From: Dinoroseobacter sp049801095
Lineage (GTDB): Bacteria > Pseudomonadota > Alphaproteobacteria > Rhodobacterales > Rhodobacteraceae
Direction: 5' to 3'
NCBI RefSeq assembly: GCF_049801095.1
Contig: NZ_JBNAGH010000002.1
Span: 733,867-797,866, forward strand
DNA: 64,000 bases
Made by a program: the position numbers and the translations under genes. The notes under the pieces were generated by a model. It had not been told where the DNA came from and did not search any database. It saw only the letters and a program-made list of their open reading frames with translations. Below, piece by piece: positions 41,238 to 51,445 of the stretch (position 1 is the first letter of the stretch; every line of letters starts with the position of its first letter).

Positions 41238-42419
41238 ATGGCATCGAAATACTCCAATCTGACGATCAAGGGTTACCGGCGTGAAAACGGCCGGGTCGGC
41301 GTGCGCAACCACGTGATCATCCTGCCGGTCGACGATATCTCGAACGCGGCCTGCGAGGCTGTGGCGAACAACGTCAAGGGCACCATGGCGATCCCGCACG
41401 CCTATGGACGCCTGCAATTCGGCGAAGACCTCGAGACGCATTTCCGCACCATCATCGGCACCGGCGCCAACCCGAACGTCCACTCGGTCGTGGTGATCGG
41501 GATCGAGCCCGGCTGGACCAAGCGCATCGCCGATGGCATCCGCGAAACCGGCAAGGAAGTGGCCGAGTTCTCCATCGAGCAGAAGGGTGACTTCGAGACG
41601 ATCCGCGCGGCCTCCTGGGCGGCGAAGGATTTCGTCCACAAGGCCACCGAGATGCAGCGCGAGGAATGCTCGATCAACGAGCTCTGGGTCTCCACAAAAT
41701 GCGGCGAGAGCGACACGACCACCGGTCTCGGCTCCTGCCCCACGGTCGGCAACATGTATGACAAGCTCCTGCCCGAAGGGATCACCGGCTTTTTCGGCGA
41801 GACCTCCGAGATCACCGGCGCCGAGCATATCTGCCAGAAGCGTGCGATCAACGAAGAGGTCGGCGAGCGCTGGTACAAGATGTGGAAGGCGTATCAGGAT
41901 GACGTGATCTTCGCGCATCAGACCGATGACCTTTCCGACAGCCAGCCCACCAAGGGCAATATCGAAGGCGGTCTGACCACCATCGAAGAGAAGGCCCTCG
42001 GCAATCTCGAGAAGATCGGCCGGACCTCGCAGTTCATCGACATTCTGGAGCCCGCAGAAGCGCCGAAATCCGGCAATGGCCTCTACTTCATGGACAGCTC
42101 CTCGGCGGCGGCGGAATGCGTCACGCTGATGGCGGCGGGCGGTGCGGTGATCCACACCTTCCCCACCGGACAGGGCAATGTGGTCGGCAACCCGATCGTC
42201 CCGGTGATCAAGATCACCGCCAATCCGCGCACCGTTCGGACCATGAACGAGCATGTGGATGTGGACGTCTCGGGCATCCTGCGCCGGGAGATGACCATCG
42301 ACGAGGCGGGCGACGCGCTGATCGAAATGATCTGCCGCACGGCCAACGGTCGCAATACCGCCGCGGAGGCTCTCGGACACCGGGAATTCTCCATGACAAA
42401 GCTGTATCGGAGCGCTTAA
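41238..42419 (+). CDS. suyB: (2R)-sulfolactate sulfo-lyase, beta subunit
   Basis: This 393-residue protein is the large UxaA/GarD-type catalytic part. The start YRRENGRVGVRNHVIILP and the central TKCGESDTTTGLGSCPTVGN (where sugar dehydratases have KCGGSD) place it in the family, and the length fits SuyB. It releases sulfite and pyruvate from (R)-sulfolactate, probably using iron. It follows suyA closely and is followed by two hairpins, which may reduce transcription into the next genes. Confidence 0.88.
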   Translation: MASKYSNLTIKGYRRENGRVGVRNHVIILPVDDISNAACEAVANNVKGTMAIPHAYGRLQFGEDLETHFRTIIGTGANPNVHSVVVIGIEPGWTKRIADGIRETGKEVAEFSIEQKGDFETIRAASWAAKDFVHKATEMQREECSINELWVSTKCGESDTTTGLGSCPTVGNMYDKLLPEGITGFFGETSEITGAEHICQKRAINEEVGERWYKMWKAYQDDVIFAHQTDDLSDSQPTKGNIEGGLTTIEEKALGNLEKIGRTSQFIDILEPAEAPKSGNGLYFMDSSSAAAECVTLMAAGGAVIHTFPTGQGNVVGNPIVPVIKITANPRTVRTMNEHVDVDVSGILRREMTIDEAGDALIEMICRTANGRNTAAEALGHREFSMTKLYRSA

Positions 42420-42427
42420 AGATCAGG

Positions 42428-42464
42428 CGGGCGCGCGACTCATTTCGCGCGCCCGTTGGTTTTC
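42428..42464 (+). terminator. Strong stem-loop after suyB
   Basis: CGGGCGCGCGA and TCGCGCGCCCG form an 11-base perfect stem with a 6-base loop, followed by TTGGTTTTCT. This resembles an intrinsic terminator of moderate strength eight bases after the suyB stop. The following genes point the same way, so it may act as partial terminator or 3' stabiliser. Confidence 0.65.
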
Positions 42465-42466
42465 TC

Positions 42467-42487
42467 GACGCCTGCCAGACAGGCGTC
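42467..42487 (+). promoter_or_regulatory. Second stem-loop before the ComC-like gene
   Basis: GACGCCTG and CAGGCGTC form a perfect 8-base stem with a 5-base loop, 23 bases upstream of the next start codon. Together with the larger hairpin before it, it separates suyB from the downstream genes. Confidence 0.5.
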
Positions 42488-42510
42488 CCTACTTCCTGAC
42501 AAGGACTCCG

Positions 42511-43524
42511 ATGTCAGCTACAGAGACACTCTCGCTCGAGGCCGCGCGCGACCTTATGTTCCGGGCCTTTGCGGCCAATGGTGTCCCGGAAATCGCCGCG
42601 CGCAGCACTGCAAACGCCCTCGTCGCCGCTGAGGCCGAGGGCCAGGTTGGCCACGGGTTTTCCCGGCTCGAAGACTATGTGGCCCAGGCCCGCACCGGCA
42701 AGATCCAGGCCGAGGCGGAAATCACCGTGACCCGCCCTGCCCCGACGACACTCCTGGTGGATGCGGGCTTCGGGTTTGCCTACCCGGCCATGGCCCGCGC
42801 CCTGAGCGAAGGGATTGAGGTCGCACAGGAATTCGGCACCGCAGCCCTCGCGATCACGAACTCGCACCATTGTGGCGCGCTCTCGGTGCAGGTGGACCGG
42901 GCCGCGCGCGCCGGGCTCGTGGCGATGATGGTCGTCAATGCCCCCGCTGCGATTGCCCCCTGGGGCGCCAAGACGCCGCTTTACGGCACGAACCCCATCG
43001 CCTTTGCCACCCCCCGCGCCGGGGCGGATCCGCTGGTGATCGACCTGTCTTTGTCGGTCGTGGCCCGGGGCAAGGTCATGAATGCCAAGAAGGCCGGCAA
43101 GCCGATCCCCGAGGGCTGGGCCCTCGATGTGGAGGGCAATCCGACCACCGATCCCGAGGCCGCCCTTGCGGGCACCATGGTGCCTATCGGCGATGCCAAG
43201 GGCACGGCACTTGCGCTCATGGTCGAGATCCTCTCCGCCGTCATGACCGGCGCAACGCTCAGCGCCAATGCGGGCTCCTTTTTCACCGCCGATGGTCCGC
43301 GCCCCGGCGTCGGGCAGTTCATCACCCTCTATCGTCCGCCGGAAGGGGCTGAGGCCTTTACCGCCCGCCTGGAAACCCTGCTCGGCCATATCGAAGAGAT
43401 GGACGGCGCGCGCCTGCCCGGCACCCGGCGTCTGGCGGCGATTGCCGCTGCGGAGGCCGAGGGCATCGCCGTCCCGCTGCACTATGTGGAAGGCGCCCGT
43501 CGCCTCGCCGGAGGTGCAGCATGA
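42511..43524 (+). CDS. comC: Malate/L-lactate dehydrogenase-family enzyme, sulfolactate dehydrogenase candidate
   Basis: This 337-residue oxidoreductase belongs to the Ldh_2 (ComC/AllD) family, with GHGFSRLEDYV near residue 50, the NSHHCGALS motif with catalytic His near 115, and PLYGTNPIAFATPR near 155. ComC-type members interconvert (R)-sulfolactate and sulfopyruvate with NAD(H). Position after suyAB suggests it balances sulfolactate and sulfopyruvate. A partner SlcC-type (S)-sulfolactate dehydrogenase is not seen nearby, so alternatives such as lactate or malate dehydrogenase remain possible. It overlaps the following exporter gene by four bases. Confidence 0.75.
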   Translation: MSATETLSLEAARDLMFRAFAANGVPEIAARSTANALVAAEAEGQVGHGFSRLEDYVAQARTGKIQAEAEITVTRPAPTTLLVDAGFGFAYPAMARALSEGIEVAQEFGTAALAITNSHHCGALSVQVDRAARAGLVAMMVVNAPAAIAPWGAKTPLYGTNPIAFATPRAGADPLVIDLSLSVVARGKVMNAKKAGKPIPEGWALDVEGNPTTDPEAALAGTMVPIGDAKGTALALMVEILSAVMTGATLSANAGSFFTADGPRPGVGQFITLYRPPEGAEAFTARLETLLGHIEEMDGARLPGTRRLAAIAAAEAEGIAVPLHYVEGARRLAGGAA

Positions 43525-44564
43525 CCCTCGAAGGCGGACAACCCGGCGCCAATGGCTGGGGCGCGCGCGCCATGGCCTTTGCCAATCTTCACGGGCCGGG
43601 CATCATGCTGGCCGTTCTGATCGCCCTGGCCAGCCGCTTCGTGGCGGAGCATTACGGTGCCCCGGCCATGCTCATGGCGCTGCTCTTCGGGATCGCGCTG
43701 AACTTCCTGTCCGAGACCGGACGGGCCGTGCCGGGCATCAATTTCGCCGCCCGCACCATCTTGCGCGCGGGTGTCGCCCTGTTGGGTCTGCAGATCAGCT
43801 TTTCCATGCTGGGCGATCTCGGCCTGCCCATCGTGGCGGCGGTGCTCGGCAGCGTCGTGGCCACCATCGCCTTCGGCATGCTGGTCTCGCGCTTTTTCGG
43901 CTTCCGCTATCGCTTTGCCTTCCTGTCGGCGGGCTCCGTGGCGATCTGCGGGGCCTCGGCTGCGCTGGCCATCGCGGCAGTGCTGCCCAAGGATGAACGC
44001 TCCGAGGACCGGCTGGTCTTTACGGTCGTGGGGGTCACGGTCCTCTCGACGCTGGCGATGATCCTCTACCCGATCCTCGTGCAGATGATGGGCATGGATG
44101 ACAAGACCGCGGGCATCTTCCTTGGTGCGACGATCCATGACGTGGCCCAGGTGGTGGGCGCAGGCTTCTCGATCTCCGACACGGCGGGCGAAAACGCGAC
44201 AATGGTCAAGCTCCTGCGCGTCGCCCTTCTGGCCCCCGTCGTCCTGACCGCGGCCATCGTGCTGCGCCGGATGGGCCAGTCCCCGGACGAGCCGGGCAAG
44301 GCCAGCAGCATCCTGCCAAGCTTTCTCATTGTCTTCGTGGTGCTCTGCACCCTCTCCTCCTTCTCGCTGATCCCGGCACCGGTGATCGAGATCTCGGGGG
44401 AAGCCTCGCGCTGGATGCTGCTTTCGGCCATCGGCGCCGTGGGGCTGAAGACCCGGCCCGCAGATATCGTCAATGTCGGCCTGCCCGCCGTCTGGCTTCT
44501 GCTGGCTGAAACCCTCTTTCTCGCAGGTCTGATCCTGCTCACCCTGACCTGGCTGGGACCCTGA
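43521..44564 (+). CDS. YeiH-family putative sulfate/sulfite exporter
   Basis: This 347-residue membrane protein has about ten helices and the YeiH-family landmarks AVPGINFAARTILRAGVALLG near residue 75, AGSVAICGASAALAIAAVLP near 135 and GIFLGATIHDVAQVVGAG near 195. Relatives next to sulfonate lyases (called SuyZ or CuyZ) are thought to export sulfate or sulfite released by desulfonation. It starts inside the stop of the ComC-like gene. This fits the need to remove sulfite made by SuyAB. Confidence 0.82.
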   Translation: MTLEGGQPGANGWGARAMAFANLHGPGIMLAVLIALASRFVAEHYGAPAMLMALLFGIALNFLSETGRAVPGINFAARTILRAGVALLGLQISFSMLGDLGLPIVAAVLGSVVATIAFGMLVSRFFGFRYRFAFLSAGSVAICGASAALAIAAVLPKDERSEDRLVFTVVGVTVLSTLAMILYPILVQMMGMDDKTAGIFLGATIHDVAQVVGAGFSISDTAGENATMVKLLRVALLAPVVLTAAIVLRRMGQSPDEPGKASSILPSFLIVFVVLCTLSSFSLIPAPVIEISGEASRWMLLSAIGAVGLKTRPADIVNVGLPAVWLLLAETLFLAGLILLTLTWLGP

Positions 44565-44603
44565 TCCCGGCGGGTCCCGTTCCGCGCCAGCAAAGGAGAC
44601 CCC

Positions 44604-45023
44604 ATGTACAGCAAGATCCTCGTCCCGGTCGAACTCGACCATGAAGACCTGATCCCACAAAAACTGGCGCAAGCCCGGGGCATGCTCTCGCCCGGCGGCG
44701 AAATCTTGGTGCTAACGGTGCTTGAAAGCGTCCCCGGCTATGTGTCAGAATTCGTCACACACAAGCCGCCTAACCACCTGACTGCCGAGGTGGAAGGCAA
44801 ACTCAAAGCGCTTATCGGAGAGGCCGACGACGTGGCAATCCATGTTGGCACGGGGAAACCCGGCGTAGAAATCCCGCAATTCGCCGAAGATCATGGCTGT
44901 TCACTGATTATTGTGGGTAGCCATCGCCCCGGTATTCGTGATTATTTTTTAGGCAGCACCGCCGCACGAACGGTGCGCCGTGCAGCATGTTCGGTGATGG
45001 TGGTCAGACCAGACCCCGCATGA
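44604..45023 (+). CDS. Universal stress protein (UspA family)
   Basis: This 139-residue cytoplasmic protein has the Usp fold with the nucleotide loop GSHRPGIRDYFLGSTAARTV, matching G-x2-G-x9-G-S/T. The N-terminal YSKILVPVELDHED is typical. AAAGGAG precedes the ATG. Usp genes often accompany TRAP and sulfonate transporters; here it ends the DHPS operon, 39 bases after the exporter gene. Its role may be to modulate transporter activity. Confidence 0.85.
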   Translation: MYSKILVPVELDHEDLIPQKLAQARGMLSPGGEILVLTVLESVPGYVSEFVTHKPPNHLTAEVEGKLKALIGEADDVAIHVGTGKPGVEIPQFAEDHGCSLIIVGSHRPGIRDYFLGSTAARTVRRAACSVMVVRPDPA

Positions 45024-45073
45024 CCGAAACAGGCTGACAACCGACAGGAATTCTCGAGTATCGAGATGATCAA

Positions 45074-45095
45074 GGGGCGCACTCAATAGCGCCCC
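45074..45095 (+). promoter_or_regulatory. Stem-loop before the quaternary amine receptor gene
   Basis: GGGGCGC and GCGCCCC form a 7-base stem with an 8-base loop, 22 bases before the start codon at 45118. No T-run follows. It could end upstream transcripts weakly or tune translation of the next gene. Confidence 0.4.
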
Positions 45096-45117
45096 ATAAC
45101 AGGGAGTAAGAACCAAA

Positions 45118-46080
45118 ATGGGAATGACCAGAACCAAAGCGCTTCTGTCAGCCACCTGCGCCGCAGCCGTTGCTGCGGGATCCGCCCATGCGGCGGATAT
45201 TGTGATCGGTGTGCCGAACTGGGCGTCGGTCAATGCAACTGCGCATGTTCTTGAGATCGTGATCGAGGAAAACCTCGGCCTCGACGTGGAACTGCAAAAC
45301 GGCACGAACCCGATCGTCTTCGAGGCGATGGACAAGGGCTCCATGCATGCGCATCCCGAAGTCTGGATGCCGAACCAACAGAACCTGCACGACAAATACG
45401 TCAAGGAAAACGCAACCGTTGTCATGAACCAGCAGCCGGTTCAGGCCGAGCAGGGCATGTGCGTTCCGGCCTATATGGCTGAAGAGAACGGCATCAAGTC
45501 CATCGACGATCTGAGCGATCCGGACAAGATGGCGGTCTTTGACACTGATGGCGACGGCACCCCCGAGGTGTGGATCGGTGCACCGGGCTGGGCCTCCACC
45601 GTGGTCGAGAAGATCCGCGCCAAGTCCTATGGCTATGACCAGCTCTTTGAGCTGACCGAGTATGAAGAGACCATCGCCTACGCGAACCTCGCCAACGCGA
45701 CCAAGGCCAAAGAGCCCTGGATCGGCTTCTGCTACAGCCCGCACTACATCTTCGTGACCCAGGATCTGCACGTGCTCGAAGAGCCGGCCCATGATCCGGC
45801 GACCTGGAACATCGTGCAGCCGACCGATGATCCGGACTGGCTCGAGAAGTCCATGGCCTCCACCGCGTGGAACGGTGCCACCCTGCACCTGCATTACGCC
45901 AAGGAGCTCGAGGAAGCCTATCCGGAAGTGGCAGCGATCTTCCGCAACTACCAGCTAACCGGCGACGATCTGAGCGCCATGGGCAAGGCCCTGGCGGTCG
46001 ATAACCAGGATGCGGCGGAGTTCGCCCGAGCCTGGGTCGACGCCAACGAGGACACAGTCCTCAACTGGTTGAGCAACTAA
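45118..46080 (+). CDS. Quaternary-amine-type ABC transporter substrate-binding protein (ProX/OpuAC family)
   Basis: This 320-residue periplasmic receptor has a signal peptide (about residues 1-26, ending SAHA) and an OpuAC-type mature part starting DIVIGVPNWASVNATAHVL. Several tryptophans (PEVWMPNQQN, APGWASTV, EPWIGFCYSPHY) could form an aromatic cage for a methylated ammonium group. Glycine betaine is the default family ligand; TMAO receptors of marine Rhodobacterales are relatives, and the neighbouring tpa-xsc genes make methylated taurine another possibility. A strong terminator follows, so the receptor is likely made in excess. Confidence 0.82.
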   Translation: MGMTRTKALLSATCAAAVAAGSAHAADIVIGVPNWASVNATAHVLEIVIEENLGLDVELQNGTNPIVFEAMDKGSMHAHPEVWMPNQQNLHDKYVKENATVVMNQQPVQAEQGMCVPAYMAEENGIKSIDDLSDPDKMAVFDTDGDGTPEVWIGAPGWASTVVEKIRAKSYGYDQLFELTEYEETIAYANLANATKAKEPWIGFCYSPHYIFVTQDLHVLEEPAHDPATWNIVQPTDDPDWLEKSMASTAWNGATLHLHYAKELEEAYPEVAAIFRNYQLTGDDLSAMGKALAVDNQDAAEFARAWVDANEDTVLNWLSN

Positions 46081-46096
46081 GCCCTCCGATCACCTG

Positions 46097-46132
46097 GCCG
46101 TCGCGACACAATCGCGGCGGCCTTTTTGTTTT
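46097..46132 (+). terminator. Intrinsic terminator after the receptor gene
   Basis: GCCGTCGCGA and TCGCGGCGGC pair over 10 positions (one T-G) with a 5-base loop, followed by CTTTTTGTTTT. It lies 16 bases after the receptor stop and 34 before the ATPase gene, so it probably causes partial termination inside the transporter operon. Confidence 0.85.
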
Positions 46133-46165
46133 GCAAGACGGCCTTAGGGCATATCGGGGGACATC

Positions 46166-47195
46166 ATGGAAGACACTGTCGTTAAACTGGACGGCGTGTG
46201 GAAGATATTCGGCGCTCAGGCAAGCGACGCCATGAAGGCGGTGCTGAGCGAGGGGCTCACAAAACCACAGGTTCTGGACCGCTTTAGCTGCGTGGTCGGT
46301 GTTCAGAACGCCACATTCGAAGTTTCACGCGGCGAGATCTTTTGCATCATGGGCCTGTCGGGCTCGGGCAAGTCCACGCTCGTGCGCCATATCAACCGGC
46401 TGATCGAACCGACCTCGGGCACGATCGAGATCATGGGACAGGACGTCTCCTCGATTTCAGAAAGCGAATTGCGCCGGATCCGCGCCCAACAGATCGGGAT
46501 GGTGTTCCAGCACATGGCATTGATGCCGCACCGCTCTGTGCGCGAGAACGTCGCCTATCCGCTGGAAATCCGGAAAGTGCCCAAATCCAAACGCTGGGCC
46601 GTCTCGGACCATGCGCTGGGTCTGGTGAACCTGACCGGGTATGAGGACCGGCTGCCCAAGGAGCTGTCGGGCGGGATGCAGCAGCGGGTGGGCATTGCCC
46701 GCGCCCTGGCCTCCGACCCCGAGATCCTGCTCATGGACGAGCCGTTCTCGGCGCTCGATCCGCTGATCCGCCTTCAGCTGCAGGACCAGTTCAAGGCGCT
46801 GGTGGCCCAACTGAAGAAGACCACGCTCTTCATCACCCATGACCTGGATGAGGCGATCCGGATCGGCCATCGCATCGCCATCATGAAGGACGGTGTGATC
46901 GTGCAGATCGGCACCCCAGAAGAGATCGTCATGAACCCCGCCGACGACTATGTCCGCGAATTCGTGCAAGGCATCTCGAAACTCAAGCTGGTGAAAGCGA
47001 GCTCGATCATGCAGCCGCTCGAGAGCTATTCCGGCTCCCTCGACGGGGCGCCGCGGGCCGATCACGGGGCCGATCTCGACCAGCTGATCGATCTGGCGGT
47101 CACGACAGAACAACCGGTCGTCATCACCGATGGCGGCACCGATGTGGGGCTGGTGACGAAACCGCGCCTGCTGCGCGGCATTCAGGGGGGCAAAG

Positions 47196-47203
<8 letters not shown>
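46166..47203 (+). CDS. Quaternary-amine-type ABC transporter ATP-binding protein (ProV family)
   Basis: This 345-residue ATPase has Walker A GLSGSGKSTLV near residue 67, the ProV-specific FQHMALMPHRSVRENVAYPLE, the signature LSGGMQQRVGIARAL and Walker B ILLMDEPFSALDP. A C-terminal stretch of about 90 residues corresponds to a shortened CBS-type regulatory region. It overlaps the permease gene by eight bases. The start follows ATCGGGGGACATC. Confidence 0.9.
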
Positions 47204-48785
<1,582 letters not shown>

Positions 48786-48840
48786 TAGTGGCGCGGGGCG
48801 GCCTGCGGGCCGCCCTGCCCCGCGCGCCCAACCCGGGCGC
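48786..48840 (+). repeat. Two GC-rich stem-loops after the permease gene
   Basis: Immediately after the permease stop, GCGCGGGG...CGGCC pairs with GGCCG...CCCCGCGC (8 and 5 base pairs, one 5-base bulge), followed by GCGCGCCC and GGGCGCGC around AACCC. With the terminator at 48856 they make three tandem hairpins in about 110 bases. Confidence 0.5.
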
Positions 48841-48855
48841 GCAGCCCGGACAGAA

Positions 48856-48896
48856 AAACACCGCTGCGCCCTTCGGCACAGCGGTGTTTCTTTTTT
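48856..48896. terminator. Bidirectional terminator between the permease and DMGDH-like genes
   Basis: AAACACCGCTG and CAGCGGTGTTT form a perfect 11-base stem with a 12-base loop. A T-run (TTTCTTTTTT) follows on the plus strand and an A-run lies on the other side, so it can serve both convergent transcripts. Confidence 0.85.
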
Positions 48897-48989
48897 GACC
48901 CAGAGGCCTGTCCGGGGTTGGGGACGCAAGGGCGCGCTCCTCTACGCCGCTTGCATCCCCGTCCTCCCTGATCCTCCCTGACGGATCTC

Positions 48990-51434
48990 TTAGGCGCGCA
49001 GGCGCTCGTTCTTGGGATCCCAGAAGGGCATGTCCGAGACCACGGCGGCGACACGCTTGCCAAAGATCTCAACCTCCAGCGTGGTTCCGGTCTTGGCCGC
49101 GCCGGTTTCGATCATGGCAATCGCCAGCAGACCGCCCACACGGTGGCCATAGGCACTGCTGGTGGTCTCGCCCACCAGACGGTCCCCGTCCCAGACGAGC
49201 GACATATAGGGCGCGTCCTGGGGGCAATCCTCGAGCCGGAGCCCGACCGCCTGCTTGGCGACACCGCGCTGCTGCTCGGCAAGCAGGGCCGCGCGTCCCG
49301 GGAAGTCCTCCTTGGTGAGGTCGACGAACCGGTTCAGGCCAGCCTCAAGCAGGGAGTAATCCGTGGAGAGATCCCCTTTCCAGGAGCGGTAGCCCTTCTC
49401 GATCCGCATGGCGTTGAGCGCATACATCCCGAAGGGTTGTGCGCCCGCCGCCGTGACCGCGTCCCAGATCGCCGGGGCGTGCTCGATCGGGCAGTGGATC
49501 TCCCAGCCCAGCTCACCGGCAAAGCTCACACGGAAAAGGCGGCAGGGTTTGCCTGCGACCGTGCCTTCGAAGCTGCAGGTCAGCCATTTGCCGCTCAGGT
49601 CATGGCCTTCGGTGAGCGGCGCGAGGATCTCGCGCGCCTTGGGACCGGTGACGAGCAGGCACTCGGACTCTGCCGTGACGTCTTCGACTTTGATCCCCTC
49701 GGGCGCCTGGCGCCAGAGCAGCTCGGCATCATGCCATTGAGCAAAGGCCGCGGTGATCAGGTTCACCTCGGTCTCGGACACCACCGTCACGGACATCTCG
49801 GTCACGATCCGACCACGGCTATCGGCGAAATAGGCCAGTCCGACGCGGCCCGGGCTCGGCAGCTTGGAGGCCGTCAGGCTGTCCACATAGTCCCGCGCGC
49901 CGGGGCCGGTGACCCGCATGCGGCTGAAGCCGGAGATGGCCAGCACGCCGCAATTGTCCCGCACGGCCGCGCATTCCTCTTCGACGCGCTGCTGCCAGGG
50001 GCCGTCACGCTCCCAGGTTTCGGTTGCGGCCTCGGAGGTGTCGTCGCCGTCCTTGGCGAACCAATTGGCCCGTTCCCAGCCGTTATAGGCGCCGAACTGC
50101 GCGCCCGCCCCTTCGAGACGGGAATGCAGCGGGGACAGGATCTTGTTGCGTCCGGCGGGCCATTCATGATGCGGGAAATGCATGGCGTATTCGTGGCCAT
50201 AGGTCTCCAGCGCCTTGGCGCGGCTGAAGCTCTCATCGGCGCAGCCGGTGTAGCGGCGCGGATCGACGGCCCACATATCCCACTCGGTCTCGCCCTCGGT
50301 GATCCACTCGGCCAGCACCTTGCCGGCACCACCGGCCTGCACGATCCCGAAGGTAAAGGCATGGGCTTCGAACGCGTTGGGCACGCCGGGCATGGGTCCG
50401 ATCAGGGGCAGGCCATCGGGCGCATAGGGGATGGGGCCGTTGATGACCCGGCCCACGCCGGAGGCGCCGAGAAGGGGCACCCGCTCCATCGCGTCCTCGA
50501 TATACCACTCGAGACGGTCGAGATCGTCCGGATAGAGCTGGAAGCTGAAGTCCTCGGGCATCGGGTCATCTTCGGTGATCCAATGGGCCTTGCAGTTGCG
50601 CTCATAGGGCCCGAGGTTCAGGCCATACTTGTCCTGCCGCAGGTAATACGAGCTGTCCACGTCGCGGATCATCGGCAGCTTGCGGCCGTTCTCCTTGCTC
50701 CAGGTTTCGATCTCGGCCACGGGCTCGGTCAGGAAATACTGGTGGGACATCACGGTCACCGGCACGTCGCGACCGCCAAACGGACGGAACCACTCGCCGA
50801 TGCGACGCGCGTAGTAGCCACCGCAGTTCACGACGAACTCGCAGCGGATATCGCCCTTTTCGGTGTGGACAATCCACTCATTGCCCTCGCGGCTGACGCC
50901 GGTTGCGGGGGTGAAACGGTGGATCTGACCGCCGAGCTCGCGCGCGCCCTTGGCCATGGCCTGGGTCAGCTGCGCGGGGTCGATATCGCCATCAAGCTCA
51001 TCCCAGAGACCACCGGCCAGATCATGGGTCTCCATGAACGGGTAGTAGTCCTGCATCTCCTTGGGGGTGAGCATCTGCATCTCAAGACCCTGATACCGGG
51101 CCATGGAGGCGACGCGCTCGAACTCCTGCATGCGGGTCTTTGTGTGCGCCAGACGCAGGGCGCCGGTCACATGATAGTTCATCGGGTAGTCGACCTTGTC
51201 GGCCAGCCCGCGATACATCTCCAGCGAGTAGCGCTGCATGTTCATCACCGCCCAGGAGGACGAGAAGTTCGGGCAGTTCCCCGCCGCGTGCCAGGTCGAG
51301 CCGGCGGTCAACTCGTTCTTTTCGAGCAGGACGCAATCGGTCCAGCCCGCCATCGCCAGATGGTACAAAGAGGAGACGCCAACGGCGCCCCCTCCAATGA
51401 TCACAACACGGGCTGTTGTCGGAAGCTCACTCAT
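48990..51434 (-). CDS. Dimethylglycine/sarcosine dehydrogenase-like FAD and folate enzyme
   Basis: This 814-residue protein has an N-terminal FAD oxidoreductase (VVIIGGGAVGVSSLYHLAMAG; the flavin-attachment region STWHAAGNCP) to about residue 400 and a C-terminal GcvT-like folate-binding part (SGFSRMRVTGPGARDYVDSL, FAGELGWEIHCP, LNAMRIEKGYRSW). Such enzymes remove N-methyl groups from dimethylglycine or sarcosine and pass formaldehyde to tetrahydrofolate. The usual SHAAG-type segment around the covalent flavin histidine is TWHAAG here. It lies 11 bases downstream of tpa, so the two are cotranscribed. This raises the possibility of N-methyltaurine rather than dimethylglycine as substrate. Confidence 0.85.
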   Translation of the reverse strand: MSELPTTARVVIIGGGAVGVSSLYHLAMAGWTDCVLLEKNELTAGSTWHAAGNCPNFSSSWAVMNMQRYSLEMYRGLADKVDYPMNYHVTGALRLAHTKTRMQEFERVASMARYQGLEMQMLTPKEMQDYYPFMETHDLAGGLWDELDGDIDPAQLTQAMAKGARELGGQIHRFTPATGVSREGNEWIVHTEKGDIRCEFVVNCGGYYARRIGEWFRPFGGRDVPVTVMSHQYFLTEPVAEIETWSKENGRKLPMIRDVDSSYYLRQDKYGLNLGPYERNCKAHWITEDDPMPEDFSFQLYPDDLDRLEWYIEDAMERVPLLGASGVGRVINGPIPYAPDGLPLIGPMPGVPNAFEAHAFTFGIVQAGGAGKVLAEWITEGETEWDMWAVDPRRYTGCADESFSRAKALETYGHEYAMHFPHHEWPAGRNKILSPLHSRLEGAGAQFGAYNGWERANWFAKDGDDTSEAATETWERDGPWQQRVEEECAAVRDNCGVLAISGFSRMRVTGPGARDYVDSLTASKLPSPGRVGLAYFADSRGRIVTEMSVTVVSETEVNLITAAFAQWHDAELLWRQAPEGIKVEDVTAESECLLVTGPKAREILAPLTEGHDLSGKWLTCSFEGTVAGKPCRLFRVSFAGELGWEIHCPIEHAPAIWDAVTAAGAQPFGMYALNAMRIEKGYRSWKGDLSTDYSLLEAGLNRFVDLTKEDFPGRAALLAEQQRGVAKQAVGLRLEDCPQDAPYMSLVWDGDRLVGETTSSAYGHRVGGLLAIAMIETGAAKTGTTLEVEIFGKRVAAVVSDMPFWDPKNERLRA

Positions 51435-51445
51435 CTTTCGCCTCT

